Assembly (NCBI RefSeq): GCF_000720455.1
Contig: NZ_JOAK01000041.1
Coordinates: 1 to 64,000, forward strand
Direction of reading: 5' to 3'
Source: Streptomyces virginiae
Lineage (GTDB): Bacteria > Actinomycetota > Actinomycetes > Streptomycetales > Streptomycetaceae
Length of the DNA: 64,000 nucleotides
The position numbers and the translations under genes are program-made. The notes below the pieces were generated by a model. It made no database searches. It was given only the letters and a program-made list of their open reading frames with translations, and had not been told where the DNA came from. Positions 18,426 to 27,297 of the stretch are shown one piece after another (the first letter of the stretch is position 1; the number at the start of each line of letters is the position of its first letter).

Positions 18426-19625
18426 TTGACATCGGACATAGGCACATTTGCCACTCCTTCTGCCAGGCGCTCGCCTGTCTCTGTACCCGTCGACTGGGCG
18501 GCCGTCGAGGACTGGCTCGGGCTGCGACTGCCGGCTGACTACAAGCGGCTTGCCGACCGGTACGGGCCGCTGGACTTCGGTGAGTACGTGTGGATCCACG
18601 TGCCGTGCGTACAGCGCGAGCGCTTCGACTACGGCCAGTGGCTGCATGCGACTCACCGGGAGGCCCGGATCGGGGCGCGGGGGCTACCCGAAGCCGAGCG
18701 GCCGGTGTTCCACCCTGAGCCCGGCGGACTGTTGGCCTGGGGCTGCACGCGGGACAGCGACGTCCTGTTCTGGGACACCTCGGCCTCCGCCGACCCCGAC
18801 CAGTGGACCGTGGTGGTGCAGCACTGTGGCGCGGTGCCGGGCAGTGGCCTGCTGCGGTGGCACGGGTACGACCTGACGCTCACCGACTATCTGCGGCACA
18901 CCGTCCGTGACGCCTGGGAGCTCCCTTCTCCTCCCGGCCCGCTGCTGGGCCCGCTGCCGGGCACCTTCGCGCGGACCGCCTTTCTTCCCGAGGCCGAGGC
19001 GTGGATTCCGCCCGCGCCGGTCCCGCCCCGGCTCACCGGCGCGGAGCGTCGTATCGCGCTGGAGACCGGAACCGGGCTTGACGGGCTACGGGTGCTGTCG
19101 CCGCCGCCCGAGCGGCCGTACCTCGGCGACGGCTCCTGGGAGGCGCTGTTCGCCGAGCTGGGTACCCGGCTGCCCGGGGAATACGTGCGGCTCATGGACG
19201 GGTATGGCGCCGGCATCTGGAGCGGGTGGCTGCGTTTCCACACCCCGCTGCGGACCGGCGAGCGGCGTTTCCTCACGCATGTCGAGGACACCGTGGACGC
19301 CTACCGGCAGCTCAAGGACGGCCACCCGCGCTGGTACCCGCTGGCTATTTGGCCCGAGCCCGGCGGCTTCCTCCCCTTCGCCAACTCCATCGACGGCGAC
19401 TACTTCGGCTGGCTCACCGAGGGCGGGGATCCCGACACCTGGCCGCTGATCGTCTGGCCCCGCCACGTGGACCAGGGACCGCCACTCGACGGCGGCCTGA
19501 TCGACATCCTCCTCGACTGGCAGCGCGGCACGCTCGTCACCCGTGGGTTCGCCGCCCTGGACGAGGACGATGACCCTGTCGAGTTCGCGGGCTTCGAGCC
19601 CTGGGACGACAGCGCCCACTGGTGA
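18426..19625 (+). CDS. Tandem SMI1/KNR4 (SUKH) family protein
   Basis: 399 residues from TTG at 18426, preceded by GGAAGGA at a good distance. Two SUKH-type modules can be seen. The first is DWLGLRLPADYKRLADRYG with the following GEYVWIHVP and PGGLLAWGCTRDSD. The second, near residue 255, is FAELGTRLPGEYVRLMDGYG with SGWLRFHTP and PGGFLPFANSIDGDYFGWL. SUKH proteins are widespread immunity proteins against nuclease toxins. This one has no toxin directly upstream, so it is an orphan or multi-specific antidote. It lies upstream of the broken toxin pair. Confidence 0.78.
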   Translation: MTSDIGTFATPSARRSPVSVPVDWAAVEDWLGLRLPADYKRLADRYGPLDFGEYVWIHVPCVQRERFDYGQWLHATHREARIGARGLPEAERPVFHPEPGGLLAWGCTRDSDVLFWDTSASADPDQWTVVVQHCGAVPGSGLLRWHGYDLTLTDYLRHTVRDAWELPSPPGPLLGPLPGTFARTAFLPEAEAWIPPAPVPPRLTGAERRIALETGTGLDGLRVLSPPPERPYLGDGSWEALFAELGTRLPGEYVRLMDGYGAGIWSGWLRFHTPLRTGERRFLTHVEDTVDAYRQLKDGHPRWYPLAIWPEPGGFLPFANSIDGDYFGWLTEGGDPDTWPLIVWPRHVDQGPPLDGGLIDILLDWQRGTLVTRGFAALDEDDDPVEFAGFEPWDDSAHW

Positions 19626-19824
19626 GTCCCCTGGCGGGCGGTCGCTCACGAGGCACAATCGACCGGTGGCCCGCGCACTACTGCAGCGGCGGGTTCGCCG
19701 CACTGGTCTCCGGGCCGGGGCCAGCATAGAAGCGGCCGCCGTATGACCGTGGCGGGCGGGCGGCGCTCCGGCCCGTGGGGCGGGCGCCGACCATGCCCCA
19801 GGGCCGGCGCGCCGATCCGGCGCC

Positions 19825-21124
19825 GTGGAACTGCCTGACGGAACGATTCAGCTTCCCAAGGGCACCCCGACGCCCGAGGGGGCCATGAAGGTCTCCGACG
19901 ACATCATCAAGCTCCCCGAGGGCACTGCCTCCCTGCCCCCGGGCACGGTCAAGTGGCCCTTCGACGGCCCCGCGAAGTACGCCAACGCGGCGGGCAATCT
20001 CTACAAGGAAGACGGCAGCCTCTACCAGAAGGTCGGCGAAGCCACGCCTGAGCTGTCCCCGAAGATCGACACCGGCGCGAAGACCCCAGGACGGAGGTCC
20101 CGGTCCGCCGGGAGACCCCGGTCCTGGCGGGAGTCGGCGGCCGCAGCGACGACGTCGTCCGCGTCGGCAGCGACATCTCCGACCCGGTCCGCACGGTGGA
20201 CAACGGCGCCCACGGCCTCGACAACACCCCCACGGTCCGCGCGGGCGACCACACCCCGGGCGGCCACAACCCGGACGGCATGCCGCGCAACAGCGCGGAC
20301 CACCACTCCCCGGGTACGGGAGGCCACCCGGAGCCCCGTCCACGGCGGGCCACACGGACGGCCCGGGCGGCGGCCACGGCGACGGTAACCACGAGCCTCC
20401 GCCCACAGGCGGTGGCCATGGTGACACCCTTTCGGGCGGCGGCCTCGGCGACGGTCCGGGCACCGGTGGGCTCGCTGGTCCTGACGGACCGAACGGTCCT
20501 GCCGCTTGGGAGCGGCTCGCGAACGGAACCGGCCCGCTCCCCCGGGGCAGCGAACTGGAACAGCAGGTTCGGGACCAGATACGCGCCGTCAAGGTCAAGC
20601 ATCCGGACATCGAACCGGTCCTGAAGACCTTGTCGGAGTCCCCCTTCGGCAGGGAGATGGCCGACACCATCGCCTCGGGCCGCTTCACGGACGCCGATGG
20701 CTTCAAGACCGTGGTGTCCAACCTCGTCCGGCCCTCTGAGATCCCGGGCAGCCTCGAGGCGATGCGTCTGGGTAACCGACTGCATGACAGTGGTGTCACC
20801 GATGTCTCCTTCGAGGTCAAGCAGGGCGGGAACGAGATCAGGCCCGGTGTCTTCACGGGCGAAAAGACCGATCTCAATGTGATGGCCAGGGACGCGGCTG
20901 GCAGGGTTCACGGCTGGCAGTTCAAGGACATGACAGGACCGGAGTCGTCGCCCATCGCGGGGAAGTCGGTCCAGCGCATGATCCCGAGGGGCGAGATGGA
21001 GACGCAACTCGCCCGTCTTCAGGAGAAGTACGACACCAAGGGTGTGCAGTTCGTCATCCGCACGCCGGACGGAGTCATATTCGTCCCCCGGGACGGTAAG
21101 TTCATGCCGGAGGTGGCACCGTGA
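19825..21124 (+). pseudogene. Broken WXG-type polymorphic toxin with REase-like tip
   Basis: Three frames join into one protein. Frame 1 (19825 to about 20090) has repeated LPDGTIQLPKGT / LPEGTASLPPGTVKWP and ANAAGNLYKEDGSLYQKVG. Frame 3 (to about 20340) is DDVVRVGSDISDPVRT plus Gly/His/Asn/Pro repeats. Frame 2 (to 21124) is a Gly-rich linker, then the toxin domain. Two single-base indels are needed. The N-terminal WXG region is absent. The last 130 residues include TDLNVMARD and GRVHGWQFKDM, a D...QxK pattern of PD-(D/E)xK nucleases, so a nuclease tip is likely. The stop overlaps the next gene's GTG. Confidence 0.62.
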
Positions 21125-22089
21125 TCGCCAGTACGCCGGTCGCCCGATGGACGTGGGGCGACTTCATCGAGGATGTGGACCCGCTGGTCCGGTGCCTCGG
21201 AGACCTGATGGCGGCTCGGTCCGTGCTGGCCTCCCACCGGCTCGCACTCGGCGAGCCGACCTTCCGTCTCTCCATCCCCGAGGCCGGCACACCGGCCGGC
21301 ATGCTGTTCCGGAGCGAACTCACCGCTACCGGATCCGCCGAGGAACTGGCCGGCGCGATCAGGTCTGCCATGCGCCCCGGTCGCATCGGATCGGTGGATG
21401 CCCGGTGCACCGTGACCGGCTCGCTGTCCACCGGTGCGGAGGAGATCCGGACGGAAGGAGTGTTCGACCTGACCGCCTTCGTGGACCCCAGCTTCGCCAC
21501 AGTGGATCTGGTCACATACTCCGATGCCTGGATGCCGTACGACCTCCGAGGCCGTTCCCAGTCCGCCGTCTACGAGGCGAACGCGCCTCGCTTGGCGTCC
21601 GTGCTCGCGGAGCTCACCGAAGTGCTGGGATCCGACCTGGACCCCGAGGACCCCACCTACTTCGGCACGCCGACGGAGACGGGCGTCGTTCCCCATGCCG
21701 ACCAGGACGGAACTCCGTCCGACTCCTGGGACCGGTACGAAGTTGCCCGGCGGTACGACGTCTTCACCCACGCCCCCGGATTCGGGCACATTGGATACCG
21801 GCGCTCGGTGCCGGGCGAGGTCCGGTACGTGCCGGTGACCGACGACCGCGGGGTGCTCGGATATCTCTGGGCCTCTGAGACCGAGCCTGCGGCGAGCTTC
21901 GAGCCCCTCGATCTCGACGACGACGAGAGGTACCGGACCGCGCTCACGTGGCTGGACCGCCTGCGCTCCGCCTCCGATCGGGGACTGTCACCGTGCCAGG
22001 CCCTCACGGAGCTGACGGGACGAGCGCTGGGCGACACCGCGGGGCCCGTGGGCCTGGCGGAGCTGCGTGCACGGGCGGAAGACGTCTGA
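21121..22089 (+). CDS. Immunity protein paired with the broken toxin
   Basis: A 322-residue soluble protein whose GTG start overlaps the toxin stop (GTGA), the usual toxin-immunity coupling. It starts with an aromatic helix (WTWGDFIEDVDPLVRCLG) and has two similar-looking halves with acidic loops (DLDPEDPTYFGTP, PLDLDDDERYRTAL). At 322 residues it is long for an immunity protein. I do not recognise a named family. The gene is intact although the toxin is broken, consistent with retention for protection against kin that still deploy the toxin. Confidence 0.65.
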   Translation: MIASTPVARWTWGDFIEDVDPLVRCLGDLMAARSVLASHRLALGEPTFRLSIPEAGTPAGMLFRSELTATGSAEELAGAIRSAMRPGRIGSVDARCTVTGSLSTGAEEIRTEGVFDLTAFVDPSFATVDLVTYSDAWMPYDLRGRSQSAVYEANAPRLASVLAELTEVLGSDLDPEDPTYFGTPTETGVVPHADQDGTPSDSWDRYEVARRYDVFTHAPGFGHIGYRRSVPGEVRYVPVTDDRGVLGYLWASETEPAASFEPLDLDDDERYRTALTWLDRLRSASDRGLSPCQALTELTGRALGDTAGPVGLAELRARAEDV

Positions 22090-22224
22090 CCGTTTCCGTC
22101 CCCCACACCGCTGTGGACCATCAAAGCGGTGCGTCTGTCCCCGCGGCCAAGGACGTCGCGGCCGGGGAGGACCGTTCCCGTGTCGTGGTCTTCCTCGCCC
22201 GCGTCGTGGGCGGGTCGTCAGGTG

Positions 22225-22491
22225 ATGGCGGTTGCGCAGCACGTGCTGGTGCCGGTTTCCCGGGATGCCGGTGATGTGTTGCGGGAGCTGGTCGCGGCCC
22301 GGGTGTATCTGCGGGAGACCGTCACCGCGCTCCGCGCCCTGGCCGCCGCTGGCCCGCCCGCTGCTGGCGGTCCGGCCGCGGCCGCCCTGCCGGAGCCGGC
22401 CGCCGAGGTGGTGGCGCGGGCCCTGGCGGCGGTGGCGCGGGTGGATGCGGCGACGGTGGCGGTGATGCGGGAGAGGCGCTCGCGGTCGTGA
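22225..22491 (+). pseudogene. MobC-like relaxosome protein, truncated
   Basis: An 88-codon frame from an ATG at 22225. Its C-terminal helices (RELVAARVYLRETVTALRAL, EVVARALAAVARVDAATVAV) look like the end of a mobilisation accessory protein. The stop overlaps the relaxase ATG (TGATG), as in MobC/relaxase pairs. The N-terminal ribbon-helix-helix expected of MobC is missing, so it is either truncated or only a distant relative. Confidence 0.45.
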
Positions 22492-22620
22492 TGCCGAAGA
22501 AGGCGCCGGGCGGGTTGGAGACGGTCGAGCTCCTGGAGTACCTCTTCAGTCCCGGCGAGCGCGGTGAGGATTTTCGCCGCGCGCCCGTTTCGACCAGGAC
22601 CGGGAGGCGGACACCTCACG
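22491..22620 (+). pseudogene. N-terminal stub of a relaxase
   Basis: The frame begins MPKKAPGGLETVELLEYLF followed by SPGERGE. This is the opening of actinobacterial MobA/VirD2-type relaxases (a short Gly-rich strand, then LLxYLxGPG). After about 25 codons the similarity stops. The rest of the relaxase resumes near 23126, on the far side of an antisense immunity-type gene. The stub is separated from the body by about 570 bases. Confidence 0.6.
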
Positions 22621-22637
22621 TTGCTCTGCCGTCAAGT

Positions 22638-22976
22638 TCAGGGGATGAGTCCTCCGTTCACGGCGCGGCCGTAGAGGCGCTGGTGCCATTCGTTGGAGTC
22701 CGGCCCGGGGTCGGTGACCAGTACGGGGTTCGACCCCGTCTCGATGAGGTGGAGGAGCGTCCAGGCAACGCCGTAGCAGTCGTCCGGGCCGAAGCAGGCC
22801 ACGAGCGCACGGGCTTCCTCTCCTGTGACCGGCTTCTGAATCGCTTCGAGCTGCTCCACGCGCCTTTCGATCTCTTCTTCGCTCGCGTCCCAGTCGGGGA
22901 GCGGGCCGTCGGTGACGAACGTCTGCACTTCGGGTCTCATGCGCGAATGATCGGCCGCCTTCGCCATCACGAGCAA
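22638..22976 (-). CDS. Orphan immunity-type protein inside the relaxase gene
   Basis: Up to 112 residues; MRPEVQTF at 22940 is an equally good start and no strong ribosome site decides. The protein is soluble and acidic with SEEEIERRVEQLEAIQKPV, ACFGPDDCYGVAWTLLHLIE and DPGPDSNEWHQRLYGRAVNG. The GPDDCYGVAWTLLHLIE segment is typical of small proteins encoded beside polymorphic toxins. It lies antisense between the stub and the body of the relaxase, so its arrival probably inactivated the relaxase. No toxin accompanies it. Confidence 0.6.
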   Translation of the reverse strand: MLVMAKAADHSRMRPEVQTFVTDGPLPDWDASEEEIERRVEQLEAIQKPVTGEEARALVACFGPDDCYGVAWTLLHLIETGSNPVLVTDPGPDSNEWHQRLYGRAVNGGLIP

Positions 22977-23125
22977 GGCGTCTTCGCTGGTCAGGCTGCC
23001 GCCGTCTCGAGGAGCAACGACTCAGGACTGCGGAGTCCGCGTCGAAGAACTCATGCTGGACTCCTTACCGGAGGCGCGGGTGATGGCGCAGGCCTTCAGG
23101 CCGCGGGCGTTGGCGATCCCGGACC

Positions 23126-24375
23126 GCCGGTCTGGGCCTGCTCCTGGACGCTCCCGTCGAAGCTTTGCGGGGCCCGCGCCCGGCCGAGCACGTGTGGCAT
23201 GTCTCGGTCCGCAACCACGCCGGCGACCGCACCCTGTCGGACGCCGAATGGGCGGAGGTCGCCGCCGCCATGGTGCACGCCGCGGGCATCGCCCCGGCCG
23301 GTGATGAGCAGGCCTGCCGGTGGGTCGCGGTACGCCACGCGGACGACCACATCCACATCACGGCGACCCTCGCCCGTCAGGACGGCCGGCACCCCCGCGT
23401 GCGCGGGGACATCCCCGCGATGCACTCCGCCGCCCGCCTCTTCGAAGCCCGCTGGGGCCTCACGCCGATGTCCCCGCTCGACCAGACCGCGCGCCGCCGC
23501 CCCGCCACCGGCGAGGCCGAGAAGGCCGCCCGCCGCGGCCTGGCCGAGACCGCGCGGGAGCCCCTGCAGCGCACCGTGCGTGCCGCGGCCGCGCTCGCGC
23601 ACGACGACGCCGATTTCCTCGACCGGCTCCGCGACGCCGGCCTACGGGTGCGGGAGCGCCACGGTGACGACGGCGCCCTGGTCGGCTACGCGGTGGCGCT
23701 GCCAGGCGACCGTGCCGATCGCGGCAGCCGGCCGGTGTGGTTCTCCGGGTCGACGCTCGCCTACGACCTGTCCCTGCCCCGCGTCCGCGAACGCTTCACC
23801 CCTCACGTCGCGCCCGCGGACTGGGCGCTGGCCGAACACCGGATCCGGGGGGCCTCCGCGCTTCTGGGCCGCGCCGGACGAGCTGACGGTGCCGGTGATG
23901 TCGCCGCGCTCGGTGACCTCCTGGCCGTCGCCGCCGAGCATGCCCCGGCCTTGGTCCGTGACCGCGTCCGCGCGGCGGCCGACGCGTTCGAGCAGGCCGC
24001 CCGCAGCCTGGAGGGCCGGGCCCGTGCCGGATGGCGGGCCTCCACCCGCGCGTTGGAGCATGCCCCGCGTGCCGGCCGCGGGGGAGGCGCCGCGGTCGTC
24101 CTCACCCTGCTGATCGCCTTGGTGGAGGCGGTGGAGGCCGCCGCCACCTGGCACCGCGCGCAGGAGCACCGGGCGCAGGCGAAAGCCGCCGCCGGCGCCG
24201 CCGTCCTGCTGCGCGAGGCAGCCGGCCTGACCGGCACCCCGCCCCCGGACGACGAAGCCGCGCACCGGTCGAGTGGTGCGTACGCCGGGCCGTGGCCTGC
24301 CCGCCCCGCGCCCTGGCCAGCCGCCGCCGGAGCGGCCGGGTCCGCCGACCCGTGCCCGCTGACCCCGCCCGACCG
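23126..24375 (+). pseudogene. Relaxase body (MOB-type DNA nickase), 5' and 3' disrupted
   Basis: About 415 codons of a conjugative relaxase. HVWHVSVRNHAGDRTLSD precedes the metal-binding motif RHADDHIHITATLARQDG, the HxD-x-H-x-H histidine triad of MOB relaxases. A long helical C-terminal region follows, with one hydrophobic helix (VVLTLLIALVEAVEAA). The catalytic N-terminal stub is displaced to 22491. The 3' end merges with a foreign segment near 24375. A second, degenerate copy of the 3' end occurs at 24842-25096. The protein would have nicked oriT for transfer; here it cannot be complete. Confidence 0.7.
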
Positions 24376-24424
24376 TTCGCCTGGTCCAGGTCGTCGCGGC
24401 CGTGGCGCGATGTACGGGACAGCC

Positions 24425-24799
24425 TCAGTCGGCGGCGTTCATCTGCTCGATGAGTTCGGCGTTGTCGATGCCGGGCCTGAGCGAGATGTGAAAGTTGTAT
24501 CCCTCGTCGCAGAGGACCAGCTCGATGTCCGGGGGGACGAAGCGGCGGAAGAGACAGGCAAGGCGCGCGGCGTCTGCCAGGGATGTGTCCAGGTACAGAC
24601 ACGTCCCGTCCTCATGCAGGTATGCCTCGACGGGACCTTCTTCCGTCTCGACAGTCCATCGGAAAGCACACGCCTCGCTACGGTGGGACGCATCGACCTC
24701 GACATCGGTCCAGACGGCGCGGATCGCCGATGTCAGTGCTACGGGATCGGCCCTCCATGGGGTTGTCGCGCCGTCGAACAGGGCCATGAACGTCGCCAT
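24425..24799 (-). CDS. Orphan immunity-type protein between relaxase-end repeats
   Basis: A 124-residue acidic soluble protein: VWTDVEVDASHRSEACAFRW, GPVEAYLHEDGTCLYLDTS and EGYNFHISLRPGIDNAELIE. The alternating strands and the closing SLRPG-x(4)-ELIEQ resemble small immunity proteins. An ATG at 24799 is used; an internal ATG at 24787 is possible. It lies antisense to the relaxase, between two copies of the relaxase 3' end, and no toxin adjoins it. Inferred role: neutralising a toxin of competing strains. Confidence 0.6.
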   Translation of the reverse strand: MATFMALFDGATTPWRADPVALTSAIRAVWTDVEVDASHRSEACAFRWTVETEEGPVEAYLHEDGTCLYLDTSLADAARLACLFRRFVPPDIELVLCDEGYNFHISLRPGIDNAELIEQMNAAD

Positions 24800-24841
24800 C
24801 CCAAAGGTCTATCACTCTGTGCGATCCAGGCTCTGACGAGC

Positions 24842-25096
24842 ATCTGCTGATCGCCTTTCCGATGCTGCTCTCGTACGCGGACAGGCTGCTGCCGACGCGG
24901 CCGTGCTGTTGCGCGAGGCAGCCGGCCTGACCGGCACCCCGCCTCCGACGACAAAGCCGCGCACCGGTCGAGTGGTGCGCACGCCGGGCCGTGGCCTGCC
25001 GCCCGCGGGTCCCGTTACCGGTGTGCCGGCCCGCCCGCGCCCCGCCCCCGCCGGAGCGGCCGGGCCCGTCCGCTCTTACCCGCTGACCTGCCCGAC
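24842..25096 (+). pseudogene. Duplicate, degenerate copy of the relaxase 3' end
   Basis: Bases 24901-25000 repeat 24201-24301 with only a few changes, and the similarity continues more weakly to 25096. Upstream, CTGCTGATCGCCTT is shared before the copies diverge. The copies are about 700 bases apart in direct orientation and flank the immunity-type gene at 24425-24799. Confidence 0.75.
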
Positions 25097-25113
25097 TGAG
25101 GGAGTCGTTGCTG

Positions 25114-25430
25114 ATGACGTCCGGATACCCGCCGCTGCCCGAGCCGTTTGTCGAAGCCCTCGGGGAGGCCGCGCACACGGCGGCGATGGCCTACCGCCTG
25201 GTGCTGGCCATCTCCGACGCGGTCCGCCGCGCCGCCCAGAAACGCCTGACCGGACGGGAGGAGGAACGTGGTGAGGACGCGGAGAAGATGGCGTCGGGCT
25301 GGTTGGCCGGCCGGCTGCGCGGCCACCTCGGCGACGACGTCCTGGCCGTGCTGATGCAGGACACGGACTGGCCGCAGATGGCCCGCCAACTCGTCGGCCT
25401 GCAGCAGGCCGGCGTCGGCACGGGACTTTG
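25114..25430 (+). pseudogene. Relaxase-downstream plasmid/ICE gene, 3' truncated
   Basis: From an ATG at 25114 with GAGGGAG upstream, the frame encodes SGYPPLPEPFVEALGEAAH, a helical segment, then DDVLAVLMQDTDWPQMARQL and GLQQAGVGTG. Third-position composition is coding-like to about 25430 and then random, exactly where the antisense SUKH gene's 3' end begins (25456). It was probably the gene following the relaxase in the parental element, cut off by the incoming immunity gene. Function unknown. Confidence 0.5.
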
Positions 25431-25455
25431 TGTCAGGGCGCCGCGCTCCCGCGCT

Positions 25456-27297
25456 TCAGGTCCGGGTCCAGTAGGCCCACCCTTCCCCGGGAGCCGGCTC
25501 GCGGAGCCAGCTGCGGGTCTCGACGCCGTCCAGGCGGCCGTGGCATACGGCCTCCTGGGAGACTGTGACCCCGAAGTACGAGGCGATCGAGTCGAGCGCT
25601 CCACGAAGGCCTTCGGTAACGGTGCGCCCCGTGAAGAGGGCTACGGGTGCGAGTGCTGCTGGTATCACCCCGGTCGTCTTCCACGAGTCACCCCGGCATG
25701 TCACACCGAAGCGCGGCTCTCCCTTCTCGGCGTAGGAGAGGTGGAAGGTGGCGGTGTCTGCGGTGTCTCCTTGCGGTTCGTACGTCACCGTCACGGCCCG
25801 TGTCTCGCGAGAGGCCTGTGCGGCAGGCGACTCGAAGCGTTCCTGAGCGGCGTCCGGGCCCCGGCCGCAATGGGCGAAGACCCAGCCCTCACCTGCCGCA
25901 CCGAACCGGACTACCGTCCGGGCCTCCCAGGGCTCTCCACCCGGCTCGGCCTGCCAGGCCTCGCCCACGGTCAGAGCCGGCTGGACAGCGATCGCGTCGT
26001 GGGCACCCAGAAGCTGGGGGACCTCAGACGGTTCCACATCGGCGATCAGCACGATCCTGAAACCGTGACGGGACTCGTCCGCGAGCCAGCCCAGACCGTC
26101 CGCGGGAGCAGCCCCCACGGGATGCGGGGCAGGCCCGGTGGCGCCCGGGCCGCGGGGGGTGGACAGCAGGAGACGGCCGCGCTCCGGGGTGAGGACCGGC
26201 CCCAGGTATGGGTCCGCGAGCAGGCCGACGGGGGCGATGTGGTCGGCGGAGCGAGGGGTCCACGCGTGCACCGAAGCCGCCAGTGTCCGCCAGGCGGCCT
26301 CCGGTTCCGCACGCCGGGCCAGCGCGCGCGCCGTCTTCACAGCCTCTCCGAAAACGCCATCCGCCCAGTACTGGAACGTCCCCTCCTCAATCGCCCGCAG
26401 GGTCTCGGCCACCGCGGGCCGGTCCGCCTCGGGGTACGGCCGCGTCAGCGACTCCTCCCGGTGCATGCCGTACGGCGGCTCCGCCCGGCAGGACAATGGC
26501 ACCGCTTCGTGAGCGATGTACGGGTCGGCGAGCGAGCCTCCCGCCTCGGCTCCCGTGGCCGTGCCGCACAAAGCGTCGATTTGGGCCCGGAGCCGGGACG
26601 CCCTCGGCCGACCGAATGCGACGGCGTCGCACAGGGCTTCCCGTGCCGCCTCGTACTCACCGCGCAGGGCAGCAAGCCGCGCCCTCTCGACCCGCTCGTC
26701 CAGGGCCCGGGTGGTGTCGTTCGAGAAGCCGGGCCGGTCCGAGGCCATGGCGTGGAACTGCCGGTACATGTCCTCCATGAAGTGTCGGAAGGACGGGTGA
26801 CGTTCCGGGGGGCTCGCCCGCCAGGGAGCCCAGGTGTAGACGGCCCACTCTCCCCGTGCGTCCACGTCCCCGGGATCGAGGAGAACGTCCACCATGTCGG
26901 ACTCGGTGGCCAGTTGAAGGGAGCGCGACCATGTGCCTGCCATACGGACAAGGTCCTCGTGGGCGTCGTCTCCGGTACCGTCCAGCCAGATTTCCCGCAT
27001 GCCGTGCGGATCGCCGCACCAGTCGAGGTCTGCGCAGCCGGCGAGCCGCCAGACGAAAGTGCCTGCGTTGTGCCAGCCGTCGGTGACGGCGAGGAAGGAA
27101 CGCAGGGAGGGGGGAAGCGCGACGCCGAGGCGGCTCTCGGCTGCGGCGATCCCGGCCGTGTTCGCCGCCTGACGGCCCAGCCATCGGGCCGCAGCGCACT
27201 CCTCTCCGCCCCGATGTCCGTCGCGTTCCGGGTCGTAGGCGTCCGCCCACTCCACGCTCCACCGCTCGAGGAAAGGACGCCAATCGAATCGCATCAT
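25456..27297 (-). CDS. SUKH-domain multi-domain immunity-type protein
   Basis: 613 residues from ATG at 27297 (27294 is adjacent). The N-terminal third is a SUKH/SMI1 domain: WLGRQAANTAGIAAAESRLG, VALPPSLRSFLAVTDGW and NAGTFVWRLAG. A middle helical part (GEYEAAREALCDAVAFGRPR) and a Trp-rich C-terminal beta domain (GVETRSWLREPAPGEGWAYW) follow. SUKH proteins inhibit nuclease toxins, so this may be an orphan antidote with extra modules. Its 3' end abuts the truncated relaxase-downstream gene, marking a recombination junction. Confidence 0.68.
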   Translation of the reverse strand: MMRFDWRPFLERWSVEWADAYDPERDGHRGGEECAAARWLGRQAANTAGIAAAESRLGVALPPSLRSFLAVTDGWHNAGTFVWRLAGCADLDWCGDPHGMREIWLDGTGDDAHEDLVRMAGTWSRSLQLATESDMVDVLLDPGDVDARGEWAVYTWAPWRASPPERHPSFRHFMEDMYRQFHAMASDRPGFSNDTTRALDERVERARLAALRGEYEAAREALCDAVAFGRPRASRLRAQIDALCGTATGAEAGGSLADPYIAHEAVPLSCRAEPPYGMHREESLTRPYPEADRPAVAETLRAIEEGTFQYWADGVFGEAVKTARALARRAEPEAAWRTLAASVHAWTPRSADHIAPVGLLADPYLGPVLTPERGRLLLSTPRGPGATGPAPHPVGAAPADGLGWLADESRHGFRIVLIADVEPSEVPQLLGAHDAIAVQPALTVGEAWQAEPGGEPWEARTVVRFGAAGEGWVFAHCGRGPDAAQERFESPAAQASRETRAVTVTYEPQGDTADTATFHLSYAEKGEPRFGVTCRGDSWKTTGVIPAALAPVALFTGRTVTEGLRGALDSIASYFGVTVSQEAVCHGRLDGVETRSWLREPAPGEGWAYWTRT

